Shown: one piece after another, positions 30,111-38,937 of the stretch
Layout: every line of letters begins with the position of its first letter
Numbering within the stretch: position 1 is the first letter of the stretch
Assembly: GCA_963811225.1 (NCBI GenBank)
Contig: CAWEQO010000002.1
Coordinates: 248,001-312,000, forward strand
From: CAWEQO01 sp963811225
GTDB taxonomy: Bacteria; Chloroflexota; Anaerolineae; Anaerolineales; Anaerolineaceae
Direction of reading: 5' to 3'
Length of the DNA stretch: 64,000 nucleotides
Made by a program: the position numbers and the translations under genes
The notes under the pieces: generated by a model
The model's input: the letters and a program-made list of their open reading frames with translations, nothing else
The model's database searches: none
Told to the model about the DNA's origin: nothing

Positions 30111-30149
30111 GCGCAGCCGCGTGTTTCCAGAGCGGAAACGCGGCTGCGC
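30111..30149. terminator. Hairpin between S-component and ATPase genes
   Basis: CGCAGCCGCG...GTTTCC pairs with GGAAAC...GCGGCTGCG, with one bulge. No T-run follows on the minus strand, so mRNA stabilisation or processing is as likely as termination. Confidence 0.45.
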
Positions 30150-30168
30150 CGTTCCTTCTCGATCGAAT

Positions 30169-30203
30169 AAAAGCTCAGACTCTACACCCGAGTCTGAGCT
30201 TTT
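30169..30203 (-). terminator. Terminator after ECF S component
   Basis: A perfect 14-bp stem AAAAGCTCAGACTC / GAGTCTGAGCTTTT with a 7-nt loop lies 45 bp after the S-component stop. A and T tracts flank it on either strand. Partial termination here would keep S-component levels above the ATPase and T genes. Confidence 0.7.
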
Positions 30204-30247
30204 GTGAAGTTCAAACAAGTCCAAAAAGCAAAACTCCTGCTGCTGAA

Positions 30248-30811
30248 CTACGCTGCCTTTTTCGACAGGCTGCCCCGCTTGGTGCGAGTGGCTGCGTAAG
30301 CGACCAGCAGTAAGGTGCCGATGACACCCGCGCTGATGGCGTCCATGCCTGCGGCGGCTAAGCCCTGCACGAAAACCTTGTTGGCCGGTTCCTGGTAGAT
30401 GACAATGTCGAGCACCGGGGCGACCACGATCCAGGCAATCGCATTGCCGATCACCTGAATGACGTTGAAGGTCAGGATGTCTTTCCAGCCAAACTCGCCG
30501 TCTTCCACCTTGGTGCGCTTGAAAGCGAAGCCAAAAATAAAGCCCGACACGCCGCTGGCGATGACCCAGCTCCACCACGGCGAGCCGTACTGAATGGCGT
30601 CGCTGAGGGCGTGCCCGATGAAGGCGATCAACGCCCCGGCGATGGGTCCAAACAGAGCTGCGAAGAAAGCGCTCAAGCCATAGGCGGTCTGAAAGCTGGT
30701 TTCAGGAATCGGCGAGGGGATCTTCACATACATAAACAGCAGTGTAAAGATCGCCGCACCCAATCCAATCGCTACAATGGTTCTGGTGTTAACCTTGAAT
30801 AAATCTTTCAT
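30248..30811 (-). CDS. ECF transporter S component, UPF0397 type
   Basis: The 187-residue membrane protein has about five to six hydrophobic segments. The opening (TRTIVAIGLGAAIFTLLFM) and the later LFGPIAGALIAFIGHALSDA and YGSPWWSWVIASG match the UPF0397 group, annotated as ECF-type riboflavin or related S components. The true substrate is uncertain, and no vitamin riboswitch is recognisable in the leader. It is the first gene of the S-A-T cluster, which makes it the specificity subunit. Confidence 0.8.
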   Translation of the reverse strand: MKDLFKVNTRTIVAIGLGAAIFTLLFMYVKIPSPIPETSFQTAYGLSAFFAALFGPIAGALIAFIGHALSDAIQYGSPWWSWVIASGVSGFIFGFAFKRTKVEDGEFGWKDILTFNVIQVIGNAIAWIVVAPVLDIVIYQEPANKVFVQGLAAAGMDAISAGVIGTLLLVAYAATRTKRGSLSKKAA

Positions 30812-30858
30812 CTTCTTTTCTCCTCGCTATGGTATGGAAAAAGATCCAGCTGGATAAA

Positions 30859-30873
30859 CGTTATTATATAACG
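30859..30873 (-). promoter_or_regulatory. Palindrome overlapping putative -10 of the ECF operon
   Basis: CGTTAT-TAT-ATAACG is symmetrical and contains TATAAT on the minus strand, about 50 bp before the S-component start. GATC-N4-GATC lies just upstream. The -35 region is weak. An operator-promoter overlap is possible. Confidence 0.35.
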
Positions 30874-31089
30874 ATCTTGTGATCTAAAGGATTAAAAAGC
30901 TGAGAGAATTTTAATAACGGATGTTATGCATACAGCGAAAAAACGAGTGCCATTCACGCGCCCGCTCATTTCCGCGCAGTTGGTGGTTGATCTGCCGCAG
31001 CGCATCCAATTGGCAGATAAACAGCAGCATTCCAGTGAATAACAAATCGCGCCCTCGTTAAGCTCCTGATTCATTCTTCAGAGCTGGTG

Positions 31090-31210
31090 TATAATAAAAT
31101 TGGTTAGGATAAGATCCTAAACCGCAATCTCACAGAACGAAGCATCTTCAAAAGCCGCATGAAAACTCAACTGCTCGAACGTAGAGATGATTCGCTTCTC
31201 TACGTTTTTT
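31090..31210 (+). ncRNA. Candidate short transcript or attenuated leader
   Basis: TATAAT (31090-31095) is followed by a near-palindrome (GGTTAGGAT-AAG-ATCCTAAACC from 31102) and, 80 nt later, a terminator hairpin with T-run (31178-31210). No open frame of note lies between. The transcript would be roughly 110 nt and end 60 bp before the histidine kinase gene. The -35 box is poor; the call is tentative. Confidence 0.3.
31178..31210 (+). terminator. Rho-independent terminator upstream of histidine kinase
   Basis: A 10-bp stem AACGTAGAGA / TCTCTACGTT with a 9-nt loop is followed directly by TTTT. No protein-coding gene ends before it on the plus strand, implying a leader or small RNA. Confidence 0.7.
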
Positions 31211-31269
31211 AATGGATCAATACAAGTTGAGAATCACCCGCCCTTTCAGGTCAGGCGTCAAAAACAGAC

Positions 31270-32979
31270 ATGACAGAACAAGATAAACCCAGATTGGAAT
31301 TCGAAGGACTGCTTGAGGTTTCTCCCTTCCTCAAGCAGATTTTGCATAATATCAAACAAGTGGTATGGCTCATGGATCTGAACACGGATCAGATTCTCTT
31401 TGTTAGCCCGGCGTTTGAGACCGTTTGGGGTCGTTCTTGCGAAAGTCTTTATGCGGACTCTTTAACGCTGATAAAAAGCGTCCATCCGGAAGATCGCGTG
31501 AAAGTCATGTCCGCCAATCAAGAGAACGACAAGTTCTTGATCCAAACCTACCGGATTTTGCGCCCGGATGGCAGCTTGCGCTGGATCTCTGCAGAGATCT
31601 TCCTGATCCATGAAGAATCGTCGGGCGCTTCTTATCAGGTCTGTATTGCCCAAGATATCACCGATCAGAACCGGGTAGATGAGACGCTGCGCAAGGCCCT
31701 GGATCGTTCACATGAGCAGTTCAAACTCAGCCGGCGGATGAGTCTGGCGCGCAAACCAGAGGCGGTGCTCAAAACGCTCATGTCCGCCTCTGATCTGCGC
31801 TCTGCCCAGCGTTCCTTTGCCCTGTTTTTTGAGACTCCGCCGTTTAGCCCTCTCCAAGATTTTGAGGTCGTTGCTTCCTGGTCGGCTGTTCCGTATCCGC
31901 CCGGCGCAAATCCAAAGGAATCGGTGAGCGAAGCCAGTTTGTTCGAAAACCTTGCTTTACTCGATCTTTTCCATCACTTCAAACCGGTGATTATCACGGA
32001 AATATCGAAAGACGAACGATTATCTCCGTCGGTGCGCAGTCTCCTGGGAGAAGAGAATATTCGGACGGTCGCCATCTTCCCGCTGGTATCATTGGGCAAA
32101 TGGTTGGGCTGCCTTTTGGTATTTTATTCCATCGAAAAGCACTTCGAATCAATTGTGCTTCGGCATATCAAAGTGTTGGTTGATCAGGCAACGATCACTT
32201 TATATAATCTCAAGTTATTAGCGATCGAAGCGGAATCCCGCCATGAGGCAGAGCGGGCCAACGAGATAAAGACAGAATTTCTAGCCATGATTTCACACGA
32301 GCTGCGCACGCCGTTGACCTCGATTAAAGGATTCACCACCACCCTCCTTGCAAACGACGTCACCTGGGGGCCGGATGAACAGCGCGACTTTATTCAAACC
32401 ATCCAACAGGAAACCAACCGGCTCCAAGAACTTATCGATCGCCTGCTGGATCTTTCTAGCCTTGAAGCCGGAATGCTGCCGATATCGCTGGAACCTCATG
32501 CACTCCCCGATATCCTAAAAGATACGCTGCCGCAGCTTCAAACCTTGACCAGCGGACAAACGTTATCCATGCACCTGCCGGACAACCTGCCGCTCGTCTC
32601 CGTAGATGCCAAGCGTATCGCTCAGGTATTGGTCAACCTGGTGCGAAATGCTGCCACCTATGCTTCAAAAGGGACGGAAATCAACATAACCGCCCTTGTT
32701 CACGGCAGCTTTGTGCGGATCAATGTCAACGATCAGGGACCCGGTATCCCTCCAGCTGAACATAAAAAAGTGTTTAAAGCTTTTCAACGGGGTGCAAGTA
32801 TGAAGGACAGCTCCGTGCAAGGCGCCGGGTTGGGATTGGCCATCTGTAAGGGATTGGTCGAAGCCCACGGCGGCCGCATTTGGATCAAGAAAAAGAAAAC
32901 CCAAGGCACAACCGTCTCCTTTACGATCCCAGTCGTTCCTTTGCAGCCCCGACCGATCTCCGTGGAAGAGGAGCAGTAA
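31270..32979 (+). CDS. PAS-GAF sensor histidine kinase
   Basis: The 569-residue soluble kinase has a PAS domain (about 22-130), a GAF-like region (about 160-320), a HisKA domain with the phosphoacceptor in MISHELRTPLTSIKG (His343), and a HATPase domain with N, G1 and G2 boxes (LVNLVRNAATYA, DQGPGIPP, GAGLGLAICKG). No membrane segment is seen, so it senses a cytoplasmic cue. Its stop is 3 nt before the response regulator start, making them a cognate pair. Neighbouring dps and envelope genes hint at a stress signal. Confidence 0.95.
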   Translation: MTEQDKPRLEFEGLLEVSPFLKQILHNIKQVVWLMDLNTDQILFVSPAFETVWGRSCESLYADSLTLIKSVHPEDRVKVMSANQENDKFLIQTYRILRPDGSLRWISAEIFLIHEESSGASYQVCIAQDITDQNRVDETLRKALDRSHEQFKLSRRMSLARKPEAVLKTLMSASDLRSAQRSFALFFETPPFSPLQDFEVVASWSAVPYPPGANPKESVSEASLFENLALLDLFHHFKPVIITEISKDERLSPSVRSLLGEENIRTVAIFPLVSLGKWLGCLLVFYSIEKHFESIVLRHIKVLVDQATITLYNLKLLAIEAESRHEAERANEIKTEFLAMISHELRTPLTSIKGFTTTLLANDVTWGPDEQRDFIQTIQQETNRLQELIDRLLDLSSLEAGMLPISLEPHALPDILKDTLPQLQTLTSGQTLSMHLPDNLPLVSVDAKRIAQVLVNLVRNAATYASKGTEINITALVHGSFVRINVNDQGPGIPPAEHKKVFKAFQRGASMKDSSVQGAGLGLAICKGLVEAHGGRIWIKKKKTQGTTVSFTIPVVPLQPRPISVEEEQ

Positions 32980-32982
32980 ACA

Positions 32983-33678
32983 ATGGGGAATATCCTGATT
33001 GTCGAAGATGACCCAAATATCCGCAAGCTGGTGCGGGTCAACCTGGTCAAGCGCGGCTATACGGTCAGCGAGGCCGAGGACAGCCATCAAGCGATGGCCC
33101 GCTTTGAAGCGGATACCATAGACCTAGTGCTGCTGGATCTGGTGATCCCCGGCCTTTCCGGGGTGGATGTGTGCGCCTGGATGCGCGCCCGTTCCGACGT
33201 GCCCATCATCGTATTGAGCGCTCGCGCAGAAGAAGATCTGAAAGTCGCCGCCCTGGATGCCGGCGCGGATGATTACGTCACCAAACCGTTTGGACAAGAG
33301 GAGCTGCTGGCGCGAGTGCGGGCTTTTCTGCGTCGATCTTATGCGGTCCCCAATGTGCCCGACACAAAAATCCAGATCGGCAAGCTGCTCATTGACCTGA
33401 AGGCGCGCCGGGTGTTCATCGGTGAAGAGGACCTGCACCTTACCAAAACCGAATATGCGATATTGGCCGAACTTGCCCTGCGCTTGGATGAAGTCGTGAC
33501 CCATGACGAGTTGATTGCCAAAGTTTGGGGAGCCGAGTACCGCGGCTCGAATCATTATTTGCATAACTATCTCGGTCGCCTGCGGAAAAAACTGGGGGAG
33601 TACGGAGACCTTCTCGAAACGCTGCCCGGGCGGGGATACAACTTGCACTCGAAGAAATTCGACCGTTCTGTTTCTTAA
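32983..33678 (+). CDS. OmpR/PhoB-family response regulator
   Basis: The 231-residue protein has a receiver domain (1-120) with acidic pocket VEDDPN, phospho-Asp52 (LVLLDLVIPG), and the Lys in VTKPFG. A winged-helix DNA-binding domain (about 130-228) follows, with HLTKTEYAILAEL and NHYLHNYLGRLRKKL, closest in style to KdpE. It is the output of the adjacent kinase. A terminator follows immediately, so the downstream dps is separately transcribed. Confidence 0.95.
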   Translation: MGNILIVEDDPNIRKLVRVNLVKRGYTVSEAEDSHQAMARFEADTIDLVLLDLVIPGLSGVDVCAWMRARSDVPIIVLSARAEEDLKVAALDAGADDYVTKPFGQEELLARVRAFLRRSYAVPNVPDTKIQIGKLLIDLKARRVFIGEEDLHLTKTEYAILAELALRLDEVVTHDELIAKVWGAEYRGSNHYLHNYLGRLRKKLGEYGDLLETLPGRGYNLHSKKFDRSVS

Positions 33679-33694
33679 TTTGGGTAACGCTATC

Positions 33695-33729
33695 AACAGG
33701 GGTTTGTGTGTAGCACACAAACCCCTGTT
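33695..33729 (+). terminator. Terminator after response regulator
   Basis: A 16-bp perfect stem (AACAGGGGTTTGTGTG and complement) closes on a 3-nt loop and is followed by TTCGTTTCT. Confidence 0.8.
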
Positions 33730-33837
33730 TCGTTTCTAATTTGGTAGATATTTAATAGGTCATATCTGGGACGTAGATAGCTCCTTTCGTTTAGTATGGT
33801 ACTGCAGCAAAAAAACGACCGAATGAAAGGAGACTGC

Positions 33838-34377
33838 ATGAGACAAAATCATCATGACATCGATAATCTAAAGGTGCCGGTTCTCATCCATCCGAATATC
33901 GGTTTGGACAGCAGCATTCGGCTTTCGGTTGTAGAAATCCTCAATATAACCCTGGCTGACGAAGTCGTGCTGGCCACAAAAACCCGCGGCGCTCATTGGA
34001 ATGTTCGCGGGGCTGATTTCTTCGAGCTGCATACCCTTTTTGAAGCCCAATACCAGTTGCTGAATAACCTGTCCGACGAGATCGCCGAACGAGTGCGAAT
34101 GCTGGGCGGCTTTGCAACCGACTGCCTGACGGAATTTCTCCGTCTTTCCAGGCTGGATGAACATCCCGACCATGTTCCCAATCTTCTACGGCTTTTGGCC
34201 GACCACGAAACCTTCATCCGTTCCTTGAGGGAAGACGCCAGAAGAGTTACCGAGGAATTCGAGGACGAAGGCACATTTGATTTGCTGATTGGCGTGATGC
34301 GCCAGCACGAAAAGATCGCCTGGATATTGCGCTCTTATATCGAGACTGAAGCGCTGGATGGCAGTATCCAGTCTTGA
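33838..34377 (+). CDS. dps: Dps-family DNA-protecting ferritin-like protein
   Basis: The 179-residue protein has the four-helix ferritin-like pattern of Dps: NITLADEVVLATKTRGAHWN with the ferroxidase His, and the following Asp/Glu-rich helix (FEAQYQLLNNLSDEIAERV, then RMLGG). Dps dodecamers oxidise and store iron using peroxide and can coat DNA. The start is the ATG after AAAGGAG. A later helix carries HEKIAWILRSYIE. Proximity to a two-component system suggests stress control. Confidence 0.93.
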   Translation: MRQNHHDIDNLKVPVLIHPNIGLDSSIRLSVVEILNITLADEVVLATKTRGAHWNVRGADFFELHTLFEAQYQLLNNLSDEIAERVRMLGGFATDCLTEFLRLSRLDEHPDHVPNLLRLLADHETFIRSLREDARRVTEEFEDEGTFDLLIGVMRQHEKIAWILRSYIETEALDGSIQS

Positions 34378-34441
34378 TTGACTCCATCCGGCATCGTTCC
34401 GCATGGACGGTCCGATCGACAAAAGCTGATATTGAGGGATT

Positions 34442-34678
34442 ATGAATCAAACGGAAATGTTGAAGGCCTTAAAACAGTTCGGCCAAAATGTCGAAGTGGC
34501 ACAAGGGCAAATGAAAGTTACCCGAGTAGCGGATTTCAAGACAGTCTATGTCGAGACAATTGATAATGTCGGCCGCTCGATTTTATTCCACGAATACAAG
34601 GTGGACGGGAAAACATATTGGGCCGGCTACAGCTCGCGCAGTGATACTGTTTTCGTGAGCCAGACAGGCCAGGGTTGA
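34442..34678 (+). CDS. Small hypothetical protein
   Basis: This 78-residue soluble protein starts after GAGGGATT. It looks like a compact alpha/beta domain (LKALKQFGQNVEVAQGQMK, then YVETIDNVGRSILF and a YWAGYSSRSDTVFV end). I do not recognise the family. Codon use matches its neighbours, and its position between dps and a GlsB-type gene suggests a stress-related role without naming one. Confidence 0.6.
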   Translation: MNQTEMLKALKQFGQNVEVAQGQMKVTRVADFKTVYVETIDNVGRSILFHEYKVDGKTYWAGYSSRSDTVFVSQTGQG

Positions 34679-34816
34679 GGAACAAGAATAGCAATCTCGA
34701 CCCCCACAGCTTAAGGAAAAGCGTAATCTTCTCATCATTGAACGCATGAGAAAAGTTTGTACCCTCTCTCATGTTTGCAATCGAGACATCAGATCGAAAA
34801 GGAACAAGGAAAAACA

Positions 34817-35086
34817 ATGAGCATACTTTCATGGATCGTCGTTGGTTTGATCGCCGGCTGGTTAGCCGGAATTGTAATGAAGGGTGGCGGCTACGGATTG
34901 ATTGGCGACATCGTCGTCGGCGTGATCGGCGGGTTGTTGGGCGGCTGGATTGCCACCACTTTCCTGAATATTGGCGCCGGCGTGAACGGCATCAACCTGG
35001 AGTTAATCCTGATCGCGTTTGTCGGAGCGGTTGTGCTGCTCTTCCTTTTCCGCCTGGTGCGCGGAGGTCGGGGCTTCCGGCGATAA
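34817..35086 (+). CDS. GlsB/YeaQ/YmgE-type small membrane stress protein
   Basis: The 89-residue protein consists of three hydrophobic helices rich in Gly. The opening SILSWIVVGLIAGWLAGIVM and the following GLIGDIVVGVIGGLLGGWIA are diagnostic for the YeaQ/YmgE transglycosylase-associated family. These are small integral membrane proteins induced by envelope or general stress; the molecular role is not settled. The start follows AAGGAACAAGG. Confidence 0.9.
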   Translation: MSILSWIVVGLIAGWLAGIVMKGGGYGLIGDIVVGVIGGLLGGWIATTFLNIGAGVNGINLELILIAFVGAVVLLFLFRLVRGGRGFRR

Positions 35087-35134
35087 CACCGGCGGCGCCT
35101 GCGGTATAAACTGTTTCAAGTGCAAATACAGCCC

Positions 35135-35174
35135 GGCCAGCCGGTATTCACCCAAAAGTGGACACCGGCTGGCC
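35135..35174 (+). terminator. Hairpin after GlsB-type gene
   Basis: GGCCAGCCGGT pairs with ACCGGCTGGCC across an 18-nt loop. No T-run follows, so termination would be weak. Confidence 0.45.
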
Positions 35175-35253
35175 GCTAAAGTTACGCAAATCGTCGATTG
35201 ATCCGGGTTGTGGGAACATCATTTACAGAACAGCTGAGGCAATAAGATATCGG

Positions 35254-36237
35254 ATGGAAACTCATTTAACGCACAAACGCCCCATGCGGGCCAAGTTGAT
35301 CTTCAATCCTAGCGCAGGGGCTGCAAGACAATTTCCTATCGAAATTGTAGACGTGATTCATCAGATGCAGGCCTGGAATCTCGTGCCGGAGGCTTACCTG
35401 GTCGAACCGGGCTGTGATCTGGCCGAGGTGGTCCGGGCTGCGCTCGAGGATGGAATACACATGTTTGTGGTGTGCGGTGGTGATGGCACGATTTCTGCCG
35501 TGGCGAGAAGCCTTGTGGGTACGCCCGGAACGCTGGGGATCATCCCCATCGGCACGCAGAATAACACAGCCCTCAGCCTCGGCATCCCCGACGATGTCCC
35601 GGATGCCATCGCAATCTTACGCACAGGCCGCCGGACCAAAGTGGATGTTGGCACAGCTTCTTGCAATGGCGTTACGACGCCTTTCCTGGAAGTCTGCTCG
35701 GTGGGCCTGGTGTCGACCCTTTTCTCTTCTGTTGATGATATCCAGCACGGTAACCTGGCCCGGGTGGGCGACTTCCTGACAACACTGGCCGCTTCTCCTC
35801 CCGCCGAGATCCACCTGCTGCTGGAAAACAAGCAGAAAATCCACAAACTCGGTCATGTGGTGCTGGTTTCCAATATGCCGTATATCGGCTTTCATTATCA
35901 AGTTGGGTCCAAGGCCTCGTTCAAAGACGGCCTGTTGGATGTGCTGTTCTTTGCCGACCTATCCAAACTAGAACTGCTCGGTTACGTTTTTCAGGGGGTG
36001 GGGATCGGAAAACCGGAAGATCCGCGCATTCAGCATTTCCAGGTGCGCCGGGTAGATATCGACACGCAACCCGCTATGCCGGTCATGGCGGATGGGAGCC
36101 CCTTAGGTGAAGGACGGGTGAGCATCCGTGTCAAGCGGCACGCATTGGCGGTGATGGTCGGGCAACCACTCCCAGAGACCGCGCCGGAGATCGAAGAGAA
36201 GCGTGTTGAACAGTTGGAGGATGTGTCTCTCGCCTGA
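35254..36237 (+). CDS. Diacylglycerol kinase-like lipid kinase (YegS/DgkB family)
   Basis: A ~327-residue protein with the DAGK catalytic signatures: FNPSAGAAR at the N-terminus, the nucleotide-binding VVCGGDGTISAVA and the IPIGTQNNTALSLGIP segment (usually GTxND; here GTQNN). The C-terminal half has the family beta-sandwich with DGLLDVLFFADLS. Such enzymes phosphorylate diacylglycerol or related lipids, recycling membrane lipid precursors. I start at the ATG of METHLTHKRP; MRAKLIF (35284) is another candidate. The Asn-for-Asp change in the third motif could alter catalysis. Confidence 0.82.
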   Translation: METHLTHKRPMRAKLIFNPSAGAARQFPIEIVDVIHQMQAWNLVPEAYLVEPGCDLAEVVRAALEDGIHMFVVCGGDGTISAVARSLVGTPGTLGIIPIGTQNNTALSLGIPDDVPDAIAILRTGRRTKVDVGTASCNGVTTPFLEVCSVGLVSTLFSSVDDIQHGNLARVGDFLTTLAASPPAEIHLLLENKQKIHKLGHVVLVSNMPYIGFHYQVGSKASFKDGLLDVLFFADLSKLELLGYVFQGVGIGKPEDPRIQHFQVRRVDIDTQPAMPVMADGSPLGEGRVSIRVKRHALAVMVGQPLPETAPEIEEKRVEQLEDVSLA

Positions 36238-36283
36238 TGTTGAATTCTCAATACCTGGCATTCTGACTCTTTGCTTCAATTAT

Positions 36284-36308
36284 CAACCCTGGTCGGAGAC
36301 CAGGGTTG
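36284..36308. terminator. Hairpin between convergent genes
   Basis: CAACCCTGGTC and GACCAGGGTTG pair perfectly over a GGA loop. It lies between the lipid kinase and the convergent glycosyltransferase. Confidence 0.65.
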
Positions 36309-36332
36309 CAGCCCCATCATTCCCCCTGCGCC

Positions 36333-37361
36333 TCAGCCCAACTCCTCCGCCGGCTCGGCCTGTTGATTGAACAAATCCAACACAAACGCGTCGATCCGGC
36401 GGTCGACCTCTTTGGGGTTGTAATGCTCTTCGGCAAACCGGCGGTTGGCCCGGCCCATTTGCTCGGCCAGGCCCGGCTCCTCGCACAGCCTGCGCAGCGC
36501 TTCTCGCCAGGCGTCGACATCACCGGGAGGCACTAACAGCCCGTTGACGCCATCCTCGATCAGCGCCGACATTCCGCCCGTGTCGGTCGCGATCACGGCT
36601 TTCTGGAACGCAGCGGCTTCCAGTACGGCGTTCAATCCTGCGCCGTCATGGGTGGTGTCCTGCAAAGGGACGACCACAAAATGGGTGCGCTGGTAGTGGC
36701 GGATCAATTCGTCCTCGGAAACCCAGTTATGGATTTGAACGGTATCCGGCAGGGGTGAGTGAATTTTATTCGCAAGGGTATCGCCGAACTTACTGGAGAT
36801 AAAAAGCTCCGCCTGGTAGCCCGGAAGGGTCGATAAGGCCGCAATCAGGGTCTCATAATCGCGCTTGGCAACGCCGATGCTCACAACCGGGCCATCGTAG
36901 CGGATATCGCACTCTGGCGCCCGGTCCAAATACTTGGCGGATTCGCACAGGAACAGGCGCTCGGGGTCGACCTTGAAATACTGCTGGAAGAAGTTCTTGC
37001 TCTCTTCATTTACATAGCCGATACCGCTCCAGCGACGGACGACACCGAAAAATCGCGCCACTTTTGCCTTCAGGGGAGACTTCATGTGATGGGCGATCAC
37101 AATTAATGGCTTTCGAAGGCCCATAAAACTCAACAGAAGCCCGATGTTCTCAGAACCGGCCCAAACCATATCGCAGCGCTTTTCAGCCAGTTTGGCGCGC
37201 AGGCCCAGATAAACATCCAGCCGGGCTTTTTTCATCATCTTCTGAATGAAGCGCGGCGTTTCAGCGTTCTCATCCAGCAGCACGACCGATGATTTGTCCT
37301 CGGTATCGAATAAAACCAGCTTCCCAGAGCCTACCCTTAAAATCTTCGGGTACCTGCACAT
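36333..37361 (-). CDS. Family 4-type (GT-B) glycosyltransferase
   Basis: The 342-residue protein has a GT-B fold pattern. The C-terminal donor-binding half contains THDGAGLNAVLEAAAFQKAV and TDTGGMSALIEDGVNGLLV, equivalents of the E-x7-E nucleotide-sugar motif, and a terminal REALRRL helix. The N-terminal half is shorter than usual. Its acceptor is unknown; cell-surface glycan or glycolipid synthesis is typical. It appears monocistronic. The ATG follows CGGGGGAATGG. Confidence 0.82.
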   Translation of the reverse strand: MCRYPKILRVGSGKLVLFDTEDKSSVVLLDENAETPRFIQKMMKKARLDVYLGLRAKLAEKRCDMVWAGSENIGLLLSFMGLRKPLIVIAHHMKSPLKAKVARFFGVVRRWSGIGYVNEESKNFFQQYFKVDPERLFLCESAKYLDRAPECDIRYDGPVVSIGVAKRDYETLIAALSTLPGYQAELFISSKFGDTLANKIHSPLPDTVQIHNWVSEDELIRHYQRTHFVVVPLQDTTHDGAGLNAVLEAAAFQKAVIATDTGGMSALIEDGVNGLLVPPGDVDAWREALRRLCEEPGLAEQMGRANRRFAEEHYNPKEVDRRIDAFVLDLFNQQAEPAEELG

Positions 37362-37508
37362 CCATTCCCCCGTTCACCTGTACTTCTCTCCGCACGGGCG
37401 CTAACGCCCATTCTAGGTAAATTCTATACAATTTAAATAGGATAGAGAAGGGGAAACAAAAACTATTAATCTGCTCTTATCCAGGCATGCCCGCCCGAAC
37501 CCAAGGTC

Positions 37509-37550
37509 CCAATCGCATCCCAACACGCCCTTGTTTTGGGATGCGATTGG
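37509..37550. terminator. 15-bp perfect hairpin
   Basis: CCAATCGCATCCCAA and its complement flank a 12-nt loop in the gap between two minus-strand genes. A distinct hairpin at 37630 is closer to the upstream gene end. Confidence 0.45.
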
Positions 37551-37629
37551 ATTCGTCTGGGTTTGACAATCGCCTTGCGCCTGCGATTTTAAAGACTGCT
37601 CTCGATCCTCTCCTCCCTCTTTTAACCTT

Positions 37630-37663
37630 GAAAGCCCCTTCCTATGACCAGGAAAGGGCTTTC
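37630..37663 (-). terminator. Terminator after NBR1-Ig gene
   Basis: GAAAGCCC and GGGCTTTC with a partly paired CTTCCT/AGGAAA interior lie 19 bp past the stop on the minus strand. An AAGG tract follows. Confidence 0.6.
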
Positions 37664-37681
37664 GGTGAGACGGCAGGATGG

Positions 37682-38743
37682 CTATTTGACCGTGACGGTC
37701 AGTGGCAGCTTGCACAGGGTGGTCTTACCCTGCATGACTGCCCAGGTGGTGGTGAAGGTGCCGGTCTTGTTGGGGGCCACCATGTCGACGATGATCTTGA
37801 TGGTCTCGTCGTCCTTGACGCTCTGGGTGAAGTCGTAGCGGTCGGCGCTAATCTGCATTTCACGCCCGCTGACGTACTTGTAATCCACGGCGTTCTTGTC
37901 CCAGGTCTTGCCGCTGACGTTGCGGATCTTCCAGACGGCGTCGAAATCGGCGCCCTTGGCGACCTTGACCGACGGGCTGGTCGAGATGATGTCACAGACA
38001 TTCGTGACGGTCGGGCCGCTGGGGTTGTCGTTGAGCGTGCCGCTGTCGACGTTCTTGAAGGCGTTGTAGGCGTAATACTTCTGTGGGCTGTCCATGCGGA
38101 CCGCAACCCAATCGCCTTCCTTCACATTGTCAGGGATGTCGATGTTGAAGCTGAACGAGCCGCCCGTGCCGGAGTAGACGGTGTCCGCGACGGTGTAGCT
38201 GCGGGAGAAGGTCCAGAAGGGGCCGACGCGCACGGTGAAGTATTGGCCGGCGGGGAAGCCGCTAACCTTTACGGTTGCCTTGTGGTTTGCGTCCACTCCA
38301 GTGATGGTAAGGTTCGGAGCCACGGAGGCGCTGCCAGAGCCGGTGGTCGGGATGGTGGGGTTGGTGGCGCTGCTGGCGTTGTTGAACCAGTTGTAGCTGT
38401 AGGGGCCGGCGCTGCTCTCCATGCGGACGGTGATGGTCTTGACGCCGCGCAGTTCAGCCGGGATGCTGTAGGTCTCTTCGAAATCGCCGCCCGCGCCGGT
38501 GTTGGTCTCGGTAACGACAATGCCGCCGATGCCCTGATTGCCCGATGCGTCCATGCGAACGGTGAAGATCTGGTTGGCAGGGAAGCTGTGCGCACGGACC
38601 TTGATCCATTGATCGGCTTGTACCTGTACGACCTCAAACCATTGTGAAGCCGCCTGAACGGGACGCGGCAGGGCAGCGACCATGGCGGCTGCGAACGTCA
38701 ACGCCATGAAAATACGAATTAGATTTGTGAGTTGCTTTTTCAT
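37682..38743 (-). CDS. Secreted protein with C-terminal NBR1-Ig-like domain
   Basis: The 353-residue product has a signal peptide (1-31, ending PVQAA). Two similar beta domains (about 35-120 and 145-235) follow, each with FPA-x-FTVR and WFNN/NAFKN-like blocks. A C-terminal domain (about 255-353) matches the Ig-like module of NBR1: FDAVWKIRNVSGKTWD and KTGTFTTTWAVMQG. Such domains are common in secreted Chloroflexota proteins and probably mediate binding; no enzyme motif is seen. A good Shine-Dalgarno (GGAGG) precedes the ATG. Confidence 0.85.
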   Translation of the reverse strand: MKKQLTNLIRIFMALTFAAAMVAALPRPVQAASQWFEVVQVQADQWIKVRAHSFPANQIFTVRMDASGNQGIGGIVVTETNTGAGGDFEETYSIPAELRGVKTITVRMESSAGPYSYNWFNNASSATNPTIPTTGSGSASVAPNLTITGVDANHKATVKVSGFPAGQYFTVRVGPFWTFSRSYTVADTVYSGTGGSFSFNIDIPDNVKEGDWVAVRMDSPQKYYAYNAFKNVDSGTLNDNPSGPTVTNVCDIISTSPSVKVAKGADFDAVWKIRNVSGKTWDKNAVDYKYVSGREMQISADRYDFTQSVKDDETIKIIVDMVAPNKTGTFTTTWAVMQGKTTLCKLPLTVTVK

Positions 38744-38937
38744 TTCTATGCCTCCAATTGCTTTTGTTGCTTATTTATGTAACGTAATTGGAATGGAAAA
38801 GGTTCCATAAAAAGTAAAAAGAACAAGATTAGAAAAAAATGAGAGCAGAGAGTTGAGAACATCTGCTCTCTTCTGCTCACTTTTCTCTATCTCACATTCC
38901 CTTCTCATCATATAATTCGAACAGGAGGAAATTACGC

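Noticed and set aside
30812..30900. Thiamine riboswitch before the ECF S component
   Set aside because: A CTGAGA sequence exists only on the wrong strand and the remaining conserved core is missing.
30892..31074. 60-codon Cys-containing minus-strand frame upstream of the ECF operon
   Set aside because: No ribosome site of note, no family, and it overlaps the likely leader and promoter region.
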